Shown in pieces: positions 10,218-23,232 of a stretch of DNA of 64,000 bases (its first letter is position 1; each line of letters starts with the position of its first letter). The notes under the pieces are model-generated. The model was not told where the DNA came from and did no database searches. It saw only the letters and a program-made list of their open reading frames with translations. The stretch comes from Amborella trichopoda. Lineage: Eukaryota > Streptophyta > Magnoliopsida > Amborellales > Amborellaceae. Made by a program: the position numbers and the translations under genes. Where the stretch lies: positions 852,222-916,221 of the forward strand of contig NW_006495906.1 in the NCBI RefSeq assembly GCF_000471905.2. Reading direction: 5' to 3'.

Positions 10218-11816
10218 TAAGGAGAGATTACCAAAAGGGATAGAGAGATAGACATGTAAAGCAACCCATCATGTAAAAGTAGAAAAGTTTTGTTTCCAGT
10301 CCCTTTCGTCTTGGTGATTTCATTAGAATGATAGTAGAAAAATCGAGGGATCCCACGAGAGCATAGATTATTTGTAGTCCTTCAGTCATGAGACTTACAT
10401 GGAAGGACCCTTTCAATATCAAACTTTAGGAACCACTGATTATTCTAAAAAAAAAAGAACAAAACCATGATATCTAAGTTGTCTAACACTTATATCTCAC
10501 CACCATCTGAGAATTAGGTCTCTATTCAATCAGGGACACTATTTCTTTCCAACTGCCAATTAGGATATTTTTCTTACTTATTGAAGTTAATCTATGGGAA
10601 TCTCCAAATTGTGGGATCCTAAAATTAATTCTAGAGAGGCTTTATACAGGGGAGTAAATGTACATTCTACTCCCCACATGAGTATAATATCTTTTTCGCA
10701 ACCAAGGAATTAGAATATCATTGCCAATGCGATATTTCTCAAAACGTTACAAACAATGCTTGCTTGAAATCATTCCATAAATAAAACATGATATTCAAGA
10801 ATATAGTGTCGTCTCAGATAGGGCAATTAGTTACGAGAGTAGGATTCCAATATGATGCTTGAAACACCCCTATTCCTATTGCAAGGGAGTTTAGGAGCTT
10901 AAAACCTCAAAATAATGCTTGCAAAAATTCAGAAAATGGGGTAGGTTCTTGGTTCAATTTTATCTATTTTTACCCTATCTCTATCTATCACTTCAATTTC
11001 TCCTATGTCCTAACTAGAGAAAATTAAAAGAAATAATATATTACACTGAGGTCAATATTTATTTTGTATTAAGTCAAGGCCCACCCCCGGCACGTTCCTA
11101 GGTCTGACGTTCCTAACATCGGACGTGTCAGAATTTAACTTTATTTTTTGTTATAATCTCTTGCTTGGTCCTATATTAGAAACATCGAATTGCCCTATCC
11201 TATGGTCCAGATGTCCGATATCACAAATATCGGAATGCTCAGTTTCTTTCGTTTCAAGTTGTCCGATAGTTTTTATTTAGCACCTTTAAAATTTACGCAT
11301 AAAGTTGTGGCCTAGATGTTTGATATCATAAATCCTAGACTGATTTCCATGGTTCGAGGGGTGTAGTATCGACCATATCGAACCGCTTGAAACCAAAAGA
11401 ATTGATTGAAGATCTATCTATAGCATAAGGCACGAGTTTTTGGGTGGTTCGCTGTTTCTAATTTCAAAAAAAAATAGGGAAATCACTAATCTTATGTTTG
11501 GAACATCTGACCGAGTGATAACACTAAAATAAAAGGGTGCACACGGGGTTGGACCTTGGCATAATACGAGGCAAAATATAGATCTCAATGTAGAATACTA
11601 TTTTTTATATCCATAAGTAATTTTCCAAAATCTTTTATCTCTTTCTTCTCTTTTTACGCATTAGCTTATCTTCATATTCAAAATGATGCTTGTGTTGCCT
11701 CGAGTATGGGGTAAATATTTGTTTGAAGTGCAGAAAATAGTATTCTTGCTGTACCCTATAATCAAGTACTTCTCTATGAGTCTGTAGTTATCAATAAAAA
11801 GTAGAAATATTTGTCA
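10218..11816. other. Intergenic stretch, no gene recognised
   Basis: AT-rich sequence with no convincing coding region, splice structure or complete element. Short TATC/CCGATATC-like motifs recur near 11190-11280. Nothing further can be supported. Confidence 0.5.
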
Positions 11817-11830
11817 AAAAAAAAAAAAAT
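11817..11830 (+). other. Poly(A) tract, possible LINE 3' end
   Basis: A run of A follows ATCAATAAAAAGTAG and TTTGTC, the kind of 3' end seen on plant L1-type LINEs. No coding remnant was found upstream, so the call is tentative. An (AG)n microsatellite follows at 11899-11920. Confidence 0.35.
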
Positions 11831-11868
11831 TACTTCTCTTATGAAACTCAACTTTTATCAAGTAGAAA

Positions 11869-12269
11869 TATAAATGGATAATTGAAGGGCCAAAATTCAG
11901 AGAGAGAGAGAGAGAGAGAGTTATCAAAATAAATAAATAAAAGATTGTACAAGTTCTTTATTTCCTCTTTAGGATCGTATAAAATGAGTACACAAAATGT
12001 TGTGTCAAAAACAAAAAATGTCTTAAAAATGTTATGCACTCAACGGGTCCTTTTCCTTTATTTGTCTTGGCTAGTTAAGAAGTAAGATTATAGTTTGGGA
12101 TGTAGCATAAAAAAGCATTGGTGTTCAGCGTTTTATGAGACCAAGGTAAAACCCTTTTAACTCCCGTGCTTGAATTGGGATGCTTATGACCAAGTCAAAC
12201 CTCAATGGATGCCATGCCTATGAAAGAAATGATGATGTCGTTTCCTTTTTCGACGGCTTTTTTTTTTTT
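11869..12269 (+). repeat. Duplicated segment copy A, part 1
   Basis: Starts GGATAATTGAAGGGCCAAAA and matches 31376-31640, sharing GTTATGCACTCAAC, TTTATTTGTCTTGG and CCTATGAAAGAAAT. It is followed by a TIR element and resumes at 23233. The content is non-coding. Confidence 0.75.
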
Positions 12270-12604
12270 GGGAAGGCTTTCTATGTGACCCGCCCATATT
12301 TGGGAGGGCTTTCTATGTGAACCCACTCACATATATAGTATATGTGACCCCTAGTCCATTAGATCTAAGTAGATGGCTAAGGTAGCTTGAGTCATAATGT
12401 CCCAAATTGGCTATTAGCTGCATATATAATATATAGGCTTTCTATGTGACCCCACCTACATTTAGGAAGGCTTTCATGTGAGCCCACCCACATATAGAGT
12501 ATATGTGAGCCCTAATCTCAGCCAATAGATCTAAATAGATGGCTAATATGGCTTGAGTCACAATGTCACAAATTGGCTTTTAGCCATCAAATCTTAATCA
12601 GACA

Positions 12605-15515
12605 TATCACGACCCCACCCCCGACCGCTTTACCTCTGATAATCGAGTAGGAGCAAACTCAACGCCTTATTCTCGGTACTTCAGCAAACCAAGGAAAGTA
12701 AATTCTCAACAGCCCAAAAAGAAATAAAACTTAGCAAATTCATCATTACAAAAGATGCTTCATTCCATTACAACCCCAAAGTAGTACAATAGCGTTCAGG
12801 GCTCCATAGCCCAAGGTTACATAGTTTAAGGCAATTAGTATAGTCAAGGTTGAGAGCCCAACAACCTACAAGATCTAGAACTCCTCCTTAGTGGCTGCCT
12901 TGATCCTTAACTGCAACCCGCACTACCAACTCTGAACCTGCCACTCTCAGTCTACAAGGAGGAAAAAAAAAATAGTGGGATGAGCTTTGAAGCTCAGTAA
13001 GCAAATCTAGTGTTATGCATTGGTAACAAGTCTAAACAATTTATTTAAATATAACAAGTTGCAGAGTAATAGTCCTATGCAGTAATCGACATATCAAAGC
13101 ATCAATTATAGACATGATATCCAAGTAGCAATCACAATGCAGTCATTACAGTTATAGGAAATCACATACATAATTCATTTACTATACACTCACTCCTTAA
13201 TCCACCTACTACTTCTAGTAGAAGCCCTATCCATCAAGCCAAGCCAATCCTGTTGCTTAGGACTTCTACTATCCCACAGGAAGGAGGGTAATGACAAGTG
13301 GGGTAATTCGCTTCGTAATACCCTTGTCACACACACACATAGTCCCCAACACGCATTGGGGTTAGACAGGCCTTTACCTTGCAAGGCATCCATCAATCAC
13401 ATATCTCATCTCATGAATCACAGGGAGCAACCCTTCTTTCTCCCCTAACCAGTTCCTATCATTGTGTAGGTTAGGGAATATGCTGGCCCAACCACCTTGA
13501 TGTATCAATCTCCATTATCGATGGATGTCAGATCGTGTAGTGGCCAGTATCAGTAAAGCAGTGCCCAGTATTCTCATCAACGTAATAGTACAATACCCCC
13601 TACCGATGGGTGTCCCATTACGTAGTGGACATCATTAAGGTATCTTTGTACGCTTGACCATTCAACTCATTCATGCCAATTCAGTGCCTCATAACAGATA
13701 AACCACATTCTCATCATATCAGTATGGCAATTAACAAGAAACATTCATCACATGAATCATAGCGTAACATTTACATATGGATATCATCAACGGCATTTTG
13801 GCACATATCATGAAACTTTCATCATGAAGTTCTCACATTGATATTTCCATGTCACTTTTTCACATAGCATATTGTGGCGAACGATCATTGACATAATCTT
13901 ATGCTACAAGCATAGCAAATATCATATATCATTCCCACTTTTCACTTATCAAGAAAAATTCGATGTTTCAATTAATAACTAAATGGGAAAATTAAATGCT
14001 TCATTAATCAAGGAAATCAGGCCTCATTTGTTAGATCAAAGGCTTGGCTCCATACAAGTGATAGTTGCTGGAAAATAGTAAGCAGTGACGTGATAATACA
14101 TCTTGAGGCATCACTCAAAATTTATAGGGAATTTCGGAAATTTTAAGACAAGCACATTAGAGCTCATTCACATACCTTTCCAATGATGTATTTTAAGGGC
14201 GTTTGGAAGCCTTTTGCCAAGGCAATGGCCTGGCCCAAAGTAAGTCACAGTTGTTGGAGTTTACAGCAATTAGGAACAGTGTCATGTCTCAACACTTTAG
14301 TTCACATCTATCAATCTATATAACATTTCAATGTAGCATATAAAGGAAACTTGAAGTGAGCACGTATATCTCTCATTCAAGACCAGTTTGAGCCCGTTTG
14401 GGCGCCGTTTGGCCAGCGCAAAGCTCAAAGCAAGAGCCCTTACAGTTGCTAGAAAAGTTTCCTTCCCACAAGTATTTACATGTTACCACCATGATACACA
14501 CCATTTTACAAGTCAAGTTAGCAAGTTTTGCAACGAGATTTACTTTTATAATTTTTTCAAGTTCATTGGCAATGGATGAATACTCATTTTTTATTTTCCA
14601 TACATTCTATGTTCATGCATCTTAATCTACCATTCTTCCTATCCTTCATACTCTGTCACTCCATGGAATCCTTAAGGGCAGCACAATACTAAGTCCCCTT
14701 ACCTAAGGTCAGAGCGCTCTGAAGCCTCCACACGCAAGTCACCTCTTGCTCATGTTGTCAGTCTCAGCACATGGACCACACTAAGCTCTAGGGAGAGAAA
14801 GTTTGATGGAAAGAGAGGGAAACGACACTGAGGGTGAGAAGGGGCATGATTTATAGGCTCATGGGTTGGTGGGATCCACTGTGGCTGACATCGTGGGTGG
14901 TTGGGAAAAAGTGTTGTGGTTGTTGTTACTTGCACGGCACAGCATTGACGAATTCGGCGTGGCGCTGACCCTGTTGGTGGTTGTACCAGGTTGGTCGAAC
15001 GTGCGCGGTGTTTCCCTCTGGTCGCATGCGGTGATGCTCACATGGCAATGACACTCGCGACGATGGCCATCTCTGTTTTTCCACACGGCATTGGTTACTC
15101 ATTCACGCGACGCTTCTTCTTCTTCAAGCTTGGTGTTACATCTCCCACCTTCCACCCGCGGTGTTAGCCCAGGTGGCATTACTCACGATGCTAAGGCTTC
15201 TTCGCTCCCTCTTCAATTCTCAGACAGTGAAACCTCACGTCGTGCATGACATTACTCCATATGCTCATGGCGATGCCTCCACTCGTGCACGGTGTTAGTC
15301 TGGCTTGTGCACGACAATAACCCTTATACCCACGGCCTTACCACTCCTTCATCTTTGCGCGGAGTGATAGCCTTACGCACGCAGCGTTACCACTCCTTCA
15401 TCTTCGCGCGCGGTGATAGCCTTATTCAACACAGATGGCGTGCGCTTCCGCCTCTCTCGACTTCCTTCTCTCTACGGCCGCGAGTGGTCAGATTCAATGA
15501 ATTGTGGCCCTTACA
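12605..15515 (-). repeat. 3' LTR of the chromovirus
   Basis: 2911 bp, matching 19936-22837 along its length. It carries the TATA-like CCTATAAATCATG (minus) near 14850. An internal GC-rich zone at 14940-15480 repeats short GGTGTTA/GCGGCGTTA-type motifs. Open stretches inside it are chance. Confidence 0.88.
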
Positions 15516-15530
15516 TCATCCCCCTCTTAA
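15516..15530 (-). other. Polypurine tract of the chromovirus
   Basis: Minus-strand AAGAGGGGGATGA abuts the 3' LTR start TGTAAGG. This is the expected plus-strand priming site for reverse transcription. Confidence 0.85.
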
Positions 15531-16620
15531 AAGGACTTTTTCCCCAAAATCGTTAATCAAAGAGGTGGGGATATTTCTCCTTAATTTCATCCTCTCGTTA
15601 CCATGTTTGTTCTTCCCTTGTGTGATATTGCCACTGCACCCAAACCAGGGGAATTTCTTTATTGTGCAACACCTGCTCTCTTCAGTCCAATATTCTAATT
15701 GGTCGTTCAACATAAGTTAGGTCTTCCCTGAGTAGGATTGGTTCATACTTCAAGGCGTGGGACGGGTCAGGTTGATATTTCCTTAGCAGGGATATATGGA
15801 AGATATTATGGATATGAACTAAATCAGGTGGCCGGGCAAGTTGGTATGCCACACTCCTAATTCTTTCTAGGATTTCAAAAGTCCCAATATATCGCGAGCT
15901 CCCTTTTCCCTTCTTACCAAATCTCATAATGCACTTGGTCGGTGATATCTTCAGGAAGACTACATCACCTACTTTAAATTCTAGATCTCTCCTCTCGCCC
16001 ACCTCATCCCAGCAGATGGACGATCTATATTTCCTCTCATATAGGGCCTCATACGGGGCCATTTGGATGTTGACTTGGAAGCTATTGTTGTAAGCACACT
16101 CTATGAGGGGCAGGTAGTCCTCCCAGCTTCCTTTAAAATCAGTGACACATGCCCTTAGCATATCTTCTAGTGTCTAAATGGTCCTTTCTGATTGGCCATT
16201 TGTCTGGGGATAAAAGGCGGTGCTGAAGGTAAGTTCAGTCCCCAAAGCTGATTGTAGACTAGCCCAGAATCTAGAGGTAAACCTATTGTCTCTGTTGGAT
16301 ACGATGCTGATGGGTACACCATGTAATCTTACATTTCTCTGATGTGCAACTGGGCTAGCTTTTCCAGGGTATAAGTCATGCGAACTAGTAAGAAATGAGC
16401 GGCCTTAGTTAATCGTCCACAATAACCCAGATACTATCATCTCCAGAACTTAACCTGGGCAATCCAAAAATAAAATCTATTGTGATGTGTTCCCACTTCC
16501 ACTCTGGTATGTGCAAGGGCTACAATAGTTTGACGGGTTTCTGATGTTCTTCCTTCACTTGCTGACATGTCAAGCACTTGGAGACCAACTGAGCCACATC
16601 TCTCTTCATGTTGTTCCACT
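15531..16620 (-). pseudogene. Chromovirus integrase core, C-terminus and chromodomain (broken)
   Basis: From high to low coordinates the minus strand shows the zinc-finger tail and core in shifted frames (DSIWVIVD near 16430; decayed FHPQTDGQ-like near 16200). An open 159-residue segment follows (16161-15682) with ECAYNNSFQ, APYEALYERKYRSSICWDEVGE, VGDVVFLKISP and HNIFHISLLRKY. Compared with the family, about 30-35 residues are missing after CWDEVGER. A chromodomain remnant follows near 15560-15660 (IPLVWVQW, HTREEQTW, stop, EDEIKEKYPHLF). In chromoviruses the chromodomain steers integration to heterochromatin. Stops and shifts make this inactive. Confidence 0.85.
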
Positions 16621-16639
16621 AAAAGGCCTTTTTCAGATC

Positions 16640-17214
16640 CTAGTACATCTTTGTACTCCCAAGGTGTACCATGTAGTGTGAGTGGTGTGCTTCTTCCAGA
16701 ACAAGCCTTTTTACGCTATCATTATTAGGGGCACACACTCGGCCCTTGAATCTCAACATCTCATCACTGCTCAAGGTGAAATCGCTTTCTTCCTCCGTTT
16801 TCACTTCTTCACGAACTTTCATGAGCTGAAGATCTTCTTTTTACGAATTTGTTGAACGGGCTGGGGTTCTACCCTTACACACGAAAGTACACCGACCCCA
16901 TCATCGAGGGGTAGAGTTGGGTGCCACTGTATTGTGTCTTCTAGCAATCTCATCTCTCGAATCATCAGGTGTGCCACTGAGACAACAACTTTTTGGCTTA
17001 GGGCATCGGCTACTACGTTAGTTTTGCCTGGATAATAATCACTTGTACAGTCGTAATCATTCAATAACTCCATCCATATCCTTTGCCTCATATTCAGCTC
17101 CTTCTGGGAAAATAGATACTTGAGGCTCTTATGATCTGTGAACACTTTAAATTGGGCCCCATAGAGATAGTGCCTCCAGATCTTAAACACAAACATTATG
17201 GCCGCCAGCTCCAA
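16640..17214 (-). pseudogene. Chromovirus RNase H and integrase zinc-finger start
   Basis: Open segment 17214-16819 contains the RNase H signature [35 protein letters not shown] and [16 protein letters not shown]. RNase H removes the RNA template during reverse transcription. After a stop, 16822-16640 holds the integrase N-terminus (VLEEAHHSHYMVHLGSTKMY), the HHCC zinc-binding start. Confidence 0.88.
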
Positions 17215-17397
17215 GTCATGCGTTGGATAGTTCTACTCATATGGTTTCAATTGTCTGAAGGCATATGCAAAGACCTTGCCGCTCGGCATGAGCACACCCC
17301 CGAGTTCTTTAGGGAATGCATCGACATACACCACAAAGTCTTCATTCCCTTTGGGCAAGGCCAGTATTGGGGTTGTGGTTAATCTCTTCTTATGTTC

Positions 17398-18300
17398 CTA
17401 AAAACTTCTCTCACAGTCATCTGACAACAAAAATTTCGTATTCTTCTGGGTCAGCCGAGTAAGGGGAAGTGTTATCTTCGAGAATCCCTCTACAAAGCAC
17501 TGGTAGTATCCTGCTAACCCCAGAAAGCTGCGAACTTCGGTTAAATTTGTTGGTTTCTCCCACTTAAGCACTGCTTCAACCCTAGAGGGATCGACCGTGA
17601 TCCCATCCTTAGAAATGATGTCACCAAGGAAGGCTGCACTGGGGAGCCAAAATTCGCTCTTGCTTAGTTTGGCATACAATCTTTTTGACCTCAGAGTTTG
17701 CAAGACGGTTCTCAGATGCTGCTCATGTAATTCTCAACTCTTCAAATACGTCAAAATATCACCAATAAAAACTATTACAGAATCGTCCAGGAAAGGTCGA
17801 AACACTCTATTCATGAAATCTATGAACATCGTAAGGGCATTAGTTAACCCGAACGATATTACAAGAAAATCGTAGTGGCCGTATCGAGTTCTAAAAGCAG
17901 TCTTCGTGATGTCTCCCTCCTTAATTTTCAATTGGTGATTCCCCCATCGGATGTTGATCTTTGAAAACTGCTGGGCCCCCTGAAGTTGATCAAAGAGGTC
18001 ATCAATTCTATGCAGAGGATACTTATTCTTCACCGTTACTTGGTTCAGCTGCCGATAATCAATATATAGCCTCAAGGACAAGTGCACCCCAGGCTAACAC
18101 ACTAGGTCCGATGAACCCCACATCCAACAACTCCTGCAACTTCTCTTTTAACTCCATCAACTCAGCTGGAGCCATTCTATACAGGGCTTTAGAGATGAGA
18201 GTCGTGCCTGGGACTACATTTATCTCAAATTCAATTTCCCTCATTGGAGGCATCGAGGGTAACTCTTCTGGGAATACATCAGGGTAGTCCTTAACAATCG
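17398..18300 (-). pseudogene. Chromovirus reverse transcriptase with lost catalytic aspartates
   Basis: Two open segments (18087-17734 and 17703-17398) hold the RT domain: [46 protein letters not shown], then [10 protein letters not shown] and [10 protein letters not shown]. The catalytic box normally FIDDIL reads FIGDIL, and the upstream SKIDLRSGY reads SKINIRWGN. At least two of the three catalytic Asp residues are therefore replaced. The thumb/connection continues to about 17398 and leads into RNase H. Confidence 0.9.
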
Positions 18301-18838
18301 GTATTTCCTCTAATTGGGCCTGAACACCCCTATTCTCTACTACATAAGCCAGATACCCTTCACATTTCTTAGTCAGGAGGCAAGATGCCCAAAGGGAGGA
18401 AATAAGGTGTAGAGGGGAAATGTCCCTGGTGCCCTCGAAGTGTAGCACTGCTTGATCAGGACATTTAAACGTTACCGTCTTTTTATGGCAATTGACGGTG
18501 GCAAGATGGATGTACAACCAATCCATGCTCAGGATAACATTAAAGTCCTGAATATCTAAGAGGATCAAATTTATAGGTAGGTCGCACCCATCATATTTAA
18601 TCCCACACTATCGAAATACCCTATCAGTTTCCAGGGAATCCTCTACAGGTGTGCTTACTACCAGAGTATAGTTGAGACATGTAAGTGTAACATTTAAATG
18701 GCAAGCAAACTGGGGTGCATCAAATGAATGAGAGGAACCATGATCAATTAAGGCTTTGGCTCTAGCACCACAGATAGAGACCGTACCTCTGATCACCGAG
18801 GTGGATTCCTTTGCTTCTTGTTTGGTGAAAGCAAACAC
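18301..18838 (-). pseudogene. Chromovirus aspartic protease region
   Basis: 18838-18608 contains CGARAKALIDHGSSHSF, the retropepsin motif with Asp kept, and LVVSTPVED. After a break near 18600, 18568 onward continues with FNVILSMDWLYIHLATVNC and IPIVKDYPDVFPEELP, the linker into RT. The protease would process the Gag-Pol precursor. A stop and a frame change interrupt it. Confidence 0.85.
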
Positions 18839-19730
18839 TCGTCCTTGTGTCTTCGGTCAGTCCTCGACCTTTTCCACAGGGGCAATCCTTAACCCAGTGA
18901 CCGGGCTTGCCACACTTTAGGCATACATTCTGCTTCCTGTAGCATTTGACGGCAGTGTGGTTATCTTTACAACAATGAGAGCATATCGTGCGTCGATCAC
19001 CTTCCATGTTGCCCGGGTGATTCTTTTGGGCCTTCTGATTAAGCTAGTAAGGCTTTCCTCTAATATCCCTTCTTAGAGATTGTCGAGGCTTCTTTCCAAA
19101 CCTTATCAGCGGCACAACCTTCATCTTTCCTTCCTTCCTCGATCTATGGTCCTTGCAGTCCCTCTCAATCTTTAAGGCAAAGTCCACCAATGGGGTGTAA
19201 GAATTTAGGTTAACCAACATCACTATCCCTCTAATATCCGGCTGAAGGCCCCACTCGAATTTAGTCGCCTTCTGTGCCTCAGTGTTAATAATGTGGGGCA
19301 TGTACCTAGAGAGTTCTACAAATCTGGTGGTGTACTGCTTCACTTTCATACCCCCTTGTTGCAGTTCAATAAACTCTACTTCTTTTCTCTCCTTGATGGA
19401 GTCTGGAAATACTTATTATCGAAGGCTATCAGGAAGTTTTCCCATGTTGTTTCGGTCCCTGACTCCCCCCAAGACTGCTTCACCCATTTCCACCAGTGCT
19501 CAGCTTCTCCTTCCAGCATGAAGGTTCCTAATCTAACCTTCTACTCGCTCGAGCAGTGCAACACCTTTAGGATATTTTCTATTTGTCTCTTCCATCTCTC
19601 AACATTCTCAACTCGTCCTTGCCCCAAAAAGGTTGGAGGCCCCAGTCTTCTAAACCTCTCTAAACGGCTACTATCATTCTGTTCCAGGGCAGGGGTGGAC
19701 TGGGCGAGCATCGACTTCTTCATCATCTAG
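18762..19730 (-). pseudogene. Chromovirus gag (capsid and two zinc knuckles)
   Basis: The start of gag is visible at 19726-19541 (FRRLGPPTFLGQ, ERWKRQIENIL). The core follows at 19349-19044 (YTTRFVELSRYMP, FEWGLQPDIRG). Two CCHC boxes lie at 19007-18762 (CSHCCKDNHTAVKC and CLKCGKPGHWVKDC). Gag forms the particle and binds RNA. Frameshifts near 19520 and 19040 break it. Confidence 0.87.
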
Positions 19731-19917
19731 GTCATAGCCCCTAGAGTCCTATAGAATTCACCGAGCGCCTCAGTGTTCTTGTTGCTGAAACTAGCATTGG
19801 GGGTACAAGCTCTTGGCATCTTCAACCTAACCACAAGAGCATCCAGTCACTTGTCTACCCCAAGGCTATTCTAAAGACTCCCCTTCTAAACTCCCTAGGC
19901 CAAAGACCCTATCCTAG

Positions 19918-19931
19918 CTGCTCTGATACCA
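19918..19931 (-). other. Initiator-Met tRNA primer-binding site of the chromovirus
   Basis: Minus-strand TGGTATCAGAGCAG lies four bases inside the 5' LTR end (GTGACA/ATTA). It is an excellent match to the complement of the tRNA-iMet 3' end. Confidence 0.92.
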
Positions 19932-19935
19932 TAAT

Positions 19936-22837
19936 TGTCACGACCCCACCCCCGACCACCTTACCTCTGATAACGGAGGACGATCGGGTGCGGGTTTGTG
20001 ATCCAATGTAGTGTTTGTTACTTGGGTAGGAGCAGACTCAATGTACTCAAGCAAACCAAGGAAAGTAAAAATAGTACAATAGAGTTCAAGACTCCAAAGC
20101 CCATGGTTACATAGTTTAAGGTAATTAGTATAGTCAGGGCTGAGAGCCCAACAACCTACAAGAACTAGAACTCCTCCTTAGAATGGTCGCCTTGATACTT
20201 AACTGCAACCCGCACTACCAACTCTGAACCTGCCACTCTTAGTCTACAAGGAGGAAAAAAAAAATAGTGGGATGAGCTTTGAAGCTCAGTAAGCAGATCT
20301 AGTGTTATGCATTGGTAACAAGTCTAAACAATTTATTTAAATATAGCAAGTTGCATAGCAATGGTCCTATGCAGTAATCAACATATCAATGCATTAATTA
20401 TAGACATGATATCCAAGTAGCAATCATCATGCAGTCATTGCAGTTATAGGAAATCACAAACACAATTCATTCATTATACACTCACTCTCTAATCCACCTA
20501 CTCCTTCTAGTAGAAGACCGATCCATCAGGCCAAGCCAATCCCGTTGCTTCGGATTTCTACCATCCCGCATGAAGCAGGGTAATGACAAGTGGGGTAATC
20601 CGCTTCGTAATACCCTCGACTCACATGCACACATTGAGCTTTCGACAAGCCTTTACCTTGCAAGGTATCCATCAATCATATATCTCATTTCATGAATCAT
20701 AGGGAGCGACCCTCCTTTCTCCCCTAACCAGCTTCTGTCATTATGCAAGATAGGGAATATGCTGGCACCACCTCCTTGATGTGTCAATCTCCACTACCGA
20801 TGGGTGTCCCATTGTGTAGTGGCCAGTATTAGTATCCTCATCAATGTAATAGTACAATACCCACTACCAATGGGTGTCTCATTGTGTAGTGGTCATCATT
20901 AAGGTCTCTTTTTATGCTCGAGCATTCAACTCATTCATGCCAATTCAATGCCTCATAACAGATAAATCACTTTCTCATCATATGAGTATGGCAATTAACA
21001 AGAAACATTCATCACATGAATCGTAGCATAACATTTACACATGGATATTATCAACGGCATTTTGGCACTTATGATGAAACTTTCATCATGAAGTTCTCAC
21101 ATTGATATTGCAATATCACTTTTTTACATAGCGTATTGTGGCAAAGATTCATTCACATAATCTTATGGCACAAGCATAGCAATTATCATATACCGTTCCC
21201 ACGTTTCACTTATCAAAAAAAATTTGATGTTTCAATTAATAGCTAAATGGGAAAATTAAATGCTTCACTCATCAAGGAAATCGGGCTACATTTGTTCGAT
21301 CCAAGGCTTGGCCCCATACAAGTGATAGTTGCTGGAAATAAGTAAGCAGTGACGTGATAATGCATCTTGAAGCATAACTCAAAATTTATAAGGAATTTCG
21401 GAAATCGCAAGGTATGCACATTAGAGCCCATTCATAGACCTTTCCAACGGTGTAGTTTAAGGGCGTTTGTAAGCCTTTTGCTAGAGCAAAAGTGTGGCCC
21501 AAAGTATGTCACAGTTGCTGGAATTTACAGCAATTATGAACAATGGCATGTCTCAACATTTTAGTTCACGTCTTTCAATCTATACAACATTTCAATGTGG
21601 CATATAAAACAAACTTGAAGTGAGCACGTATATCTCTCATTCAAGACCATTTGGGTGCCGTTTGGGTAGGGCGACGCTCAAAGCAAGAGCCCTCACATTT
21701 GCTGGAAAATTTTCCTTCCCACAAGTATTTACATATTACCACCATAATACACACCATTTTACAAGTCAAGTTAGCAAGTTTGGCAAGGATATTTACTTTT
21801 ATAATTTTTTGAAGTTCATTAGCAATGGATGAATACTCATTTTTCATTTTCCATACATTCTACGTTCATGCATCTTAATCTACCATTTTTTCTATCCTTC
21901 ATACTCCATCACTCTATGGAAGCCTTAAGGGCGGCACAACACTAAGTCCACTTATCTAAGGTCAAGGCGCTCCGAAGCTTCCACGAGCAGGTCACCTCTT
22001 GTTCTTGACAGCAGTCTCCCAACAGCAGCAAGACATGGCTTACACTAAGCTCTAGAGAGAGAGAAAGTTTGAGGGAAAGAAAGGGAAACGACGCTGAGGG
22101 TGAGGAGGGCCGCAATTTATAGGCCCGTGGGTTGGTGGGATCTACTGTCTCTGACGTCGTATGTGGTTGGGAAAAATTGTTGTGGCTATCATCACTCGCA
22201 TGGTGCAGCATTGATGAATTCGGCATGGCGCTGACCTTGTCTGCGGTTGTACCAGGTTGGTCAAAAGCACACGGTGTTACCCTCTGGTCGCACGCGGCAA
22301 TGCTCACACGGCATTGACACTCGCGGCGATGCCCATCTTTGTTTTTCCACACGGTGTTGGTTACTCGTTCACGCGGCGCTCCTTCATCTTCACGCTTGGC
22401 ATTACATCTCCCACCGTCCATGCGCGGCGTTTGCCTTGATGGCGTTACTCCAAACGTCGATGCTAGGGCTTCTCCGCTCTCTCTCCATTTCTCAGACAGC
22501 GCAACCTCACACCGTGCACGGGGTTACTCCCTATGCTCGCGGTGATGCCTCCACTCACCCGCGGCGTTAGTTTGGCTTGCGCATGCTATTAACCCTTAGA
22601 CCCACAGTGTTACCACTCCTTCATCTCCGAGCGAGGCAATAACCTTACGCACGCAGCATTACCACTCCTTCATCTTTGCGCACGGCGATAGCCTTATTCA
22701 ACACAGACAGTGCTAGGCCAAATTATACAGATGGTGCTAACCTTTGCCCTTATCGCTGGGCATGCGCTTCCGCCTCTCTCGACTTCCTTCTCTCTATGGC
22801 CGCGAGTGGTCAGGTTCAATGAATTGTTGCCCTTACA
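19936..22837 (-). repeat. 5' LTR of the chromovirus
   Basis: 2902 bp, paired with 12605-15515. A TATA-like CTATAAAT (minus) lies at 22115-22122, giving a plausible transcription start for the element. Relative to the 3' LTR it has indels near 19980-20090. Confidence 0.88.
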
Positions 22838-23232
22838 AGACGGCTTAGAGTTTTTTATTTTAAATTTTTATTTTATAAATCATTTTAAAACAAAATTTGG
22901 GGAATGCATAGATCTGACAAGGGTGCAAATGATAAAATATTAAAAAATATTTTCGGTGATGAATAATTATCAGAATACCCCTGAAAATTCCAGAGGTATT
23001 TTTGTCATTTATTTTTATTGAACATATTTATTTTTTAGTTTTAGTGAAAATTTCTAACAAGGGCCCAAAATTTTATCCAAAAATATTTTTTAGAATAAAA
23101 CTGAAAAATAAAATTGTGTTTGATGTGACATTGGAGTATGAACAATCATAGTCGTTCGATTCAAATCGAACAGCTAAGAAGTGGCGTCACATATAACTTA
23201 TATATTATTGGGGCCACATAGAAACATTTCCC

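Larger units (their letters stand above)
12605..22837 (-). mobile_element. Tekay/Del-like chromovirus (Ty3/gypsy), complete structure, inactive
   Basis: Two long LTRs (12605-15515 and 19936-22837) flank about 4.4 kb of minus-strand gag-pol. The order is gag, protease, RT, RNase H, integrase and chromodomain, as in Tekay/Del chromoviruses. Likely 5-bp target duplications are AGACA (12600-12604) and AGACG (22838-22842). LTRs end TG...CA on the 5' copy; the 3' copy has TA for TG. The coding region has many stops and frameshifts. LTR divergence is visible throughout, with large indels near the 12650/19980 end, so the insertion is not recent. Confidence 0.9.
12270..23232. mobile_element. Non-autonomous TIR element (about 725 bp) split by the chromovirus
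   Basis: The left end reads GGGAAGGCTTTCTATGTGAC and the reverse complement of the right end reads GGGAAATGTTTCTATGTGGC, giving imperfect terminal inverted repeats. Its halves (12270-12604 and 22843-23232) flank the 10.2-kb gypsy insertion. The flanks are T-rich, so the target duplication is not readable. The left half holds tandem duplications: the end sequence recurs at 12301, and a block of about 165 bp recurs at 12436-12600. Copy B at 31640-31660 lacks the element. Superfamily is undetermined; Mutator-like is possible. Confidence 0.6.
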
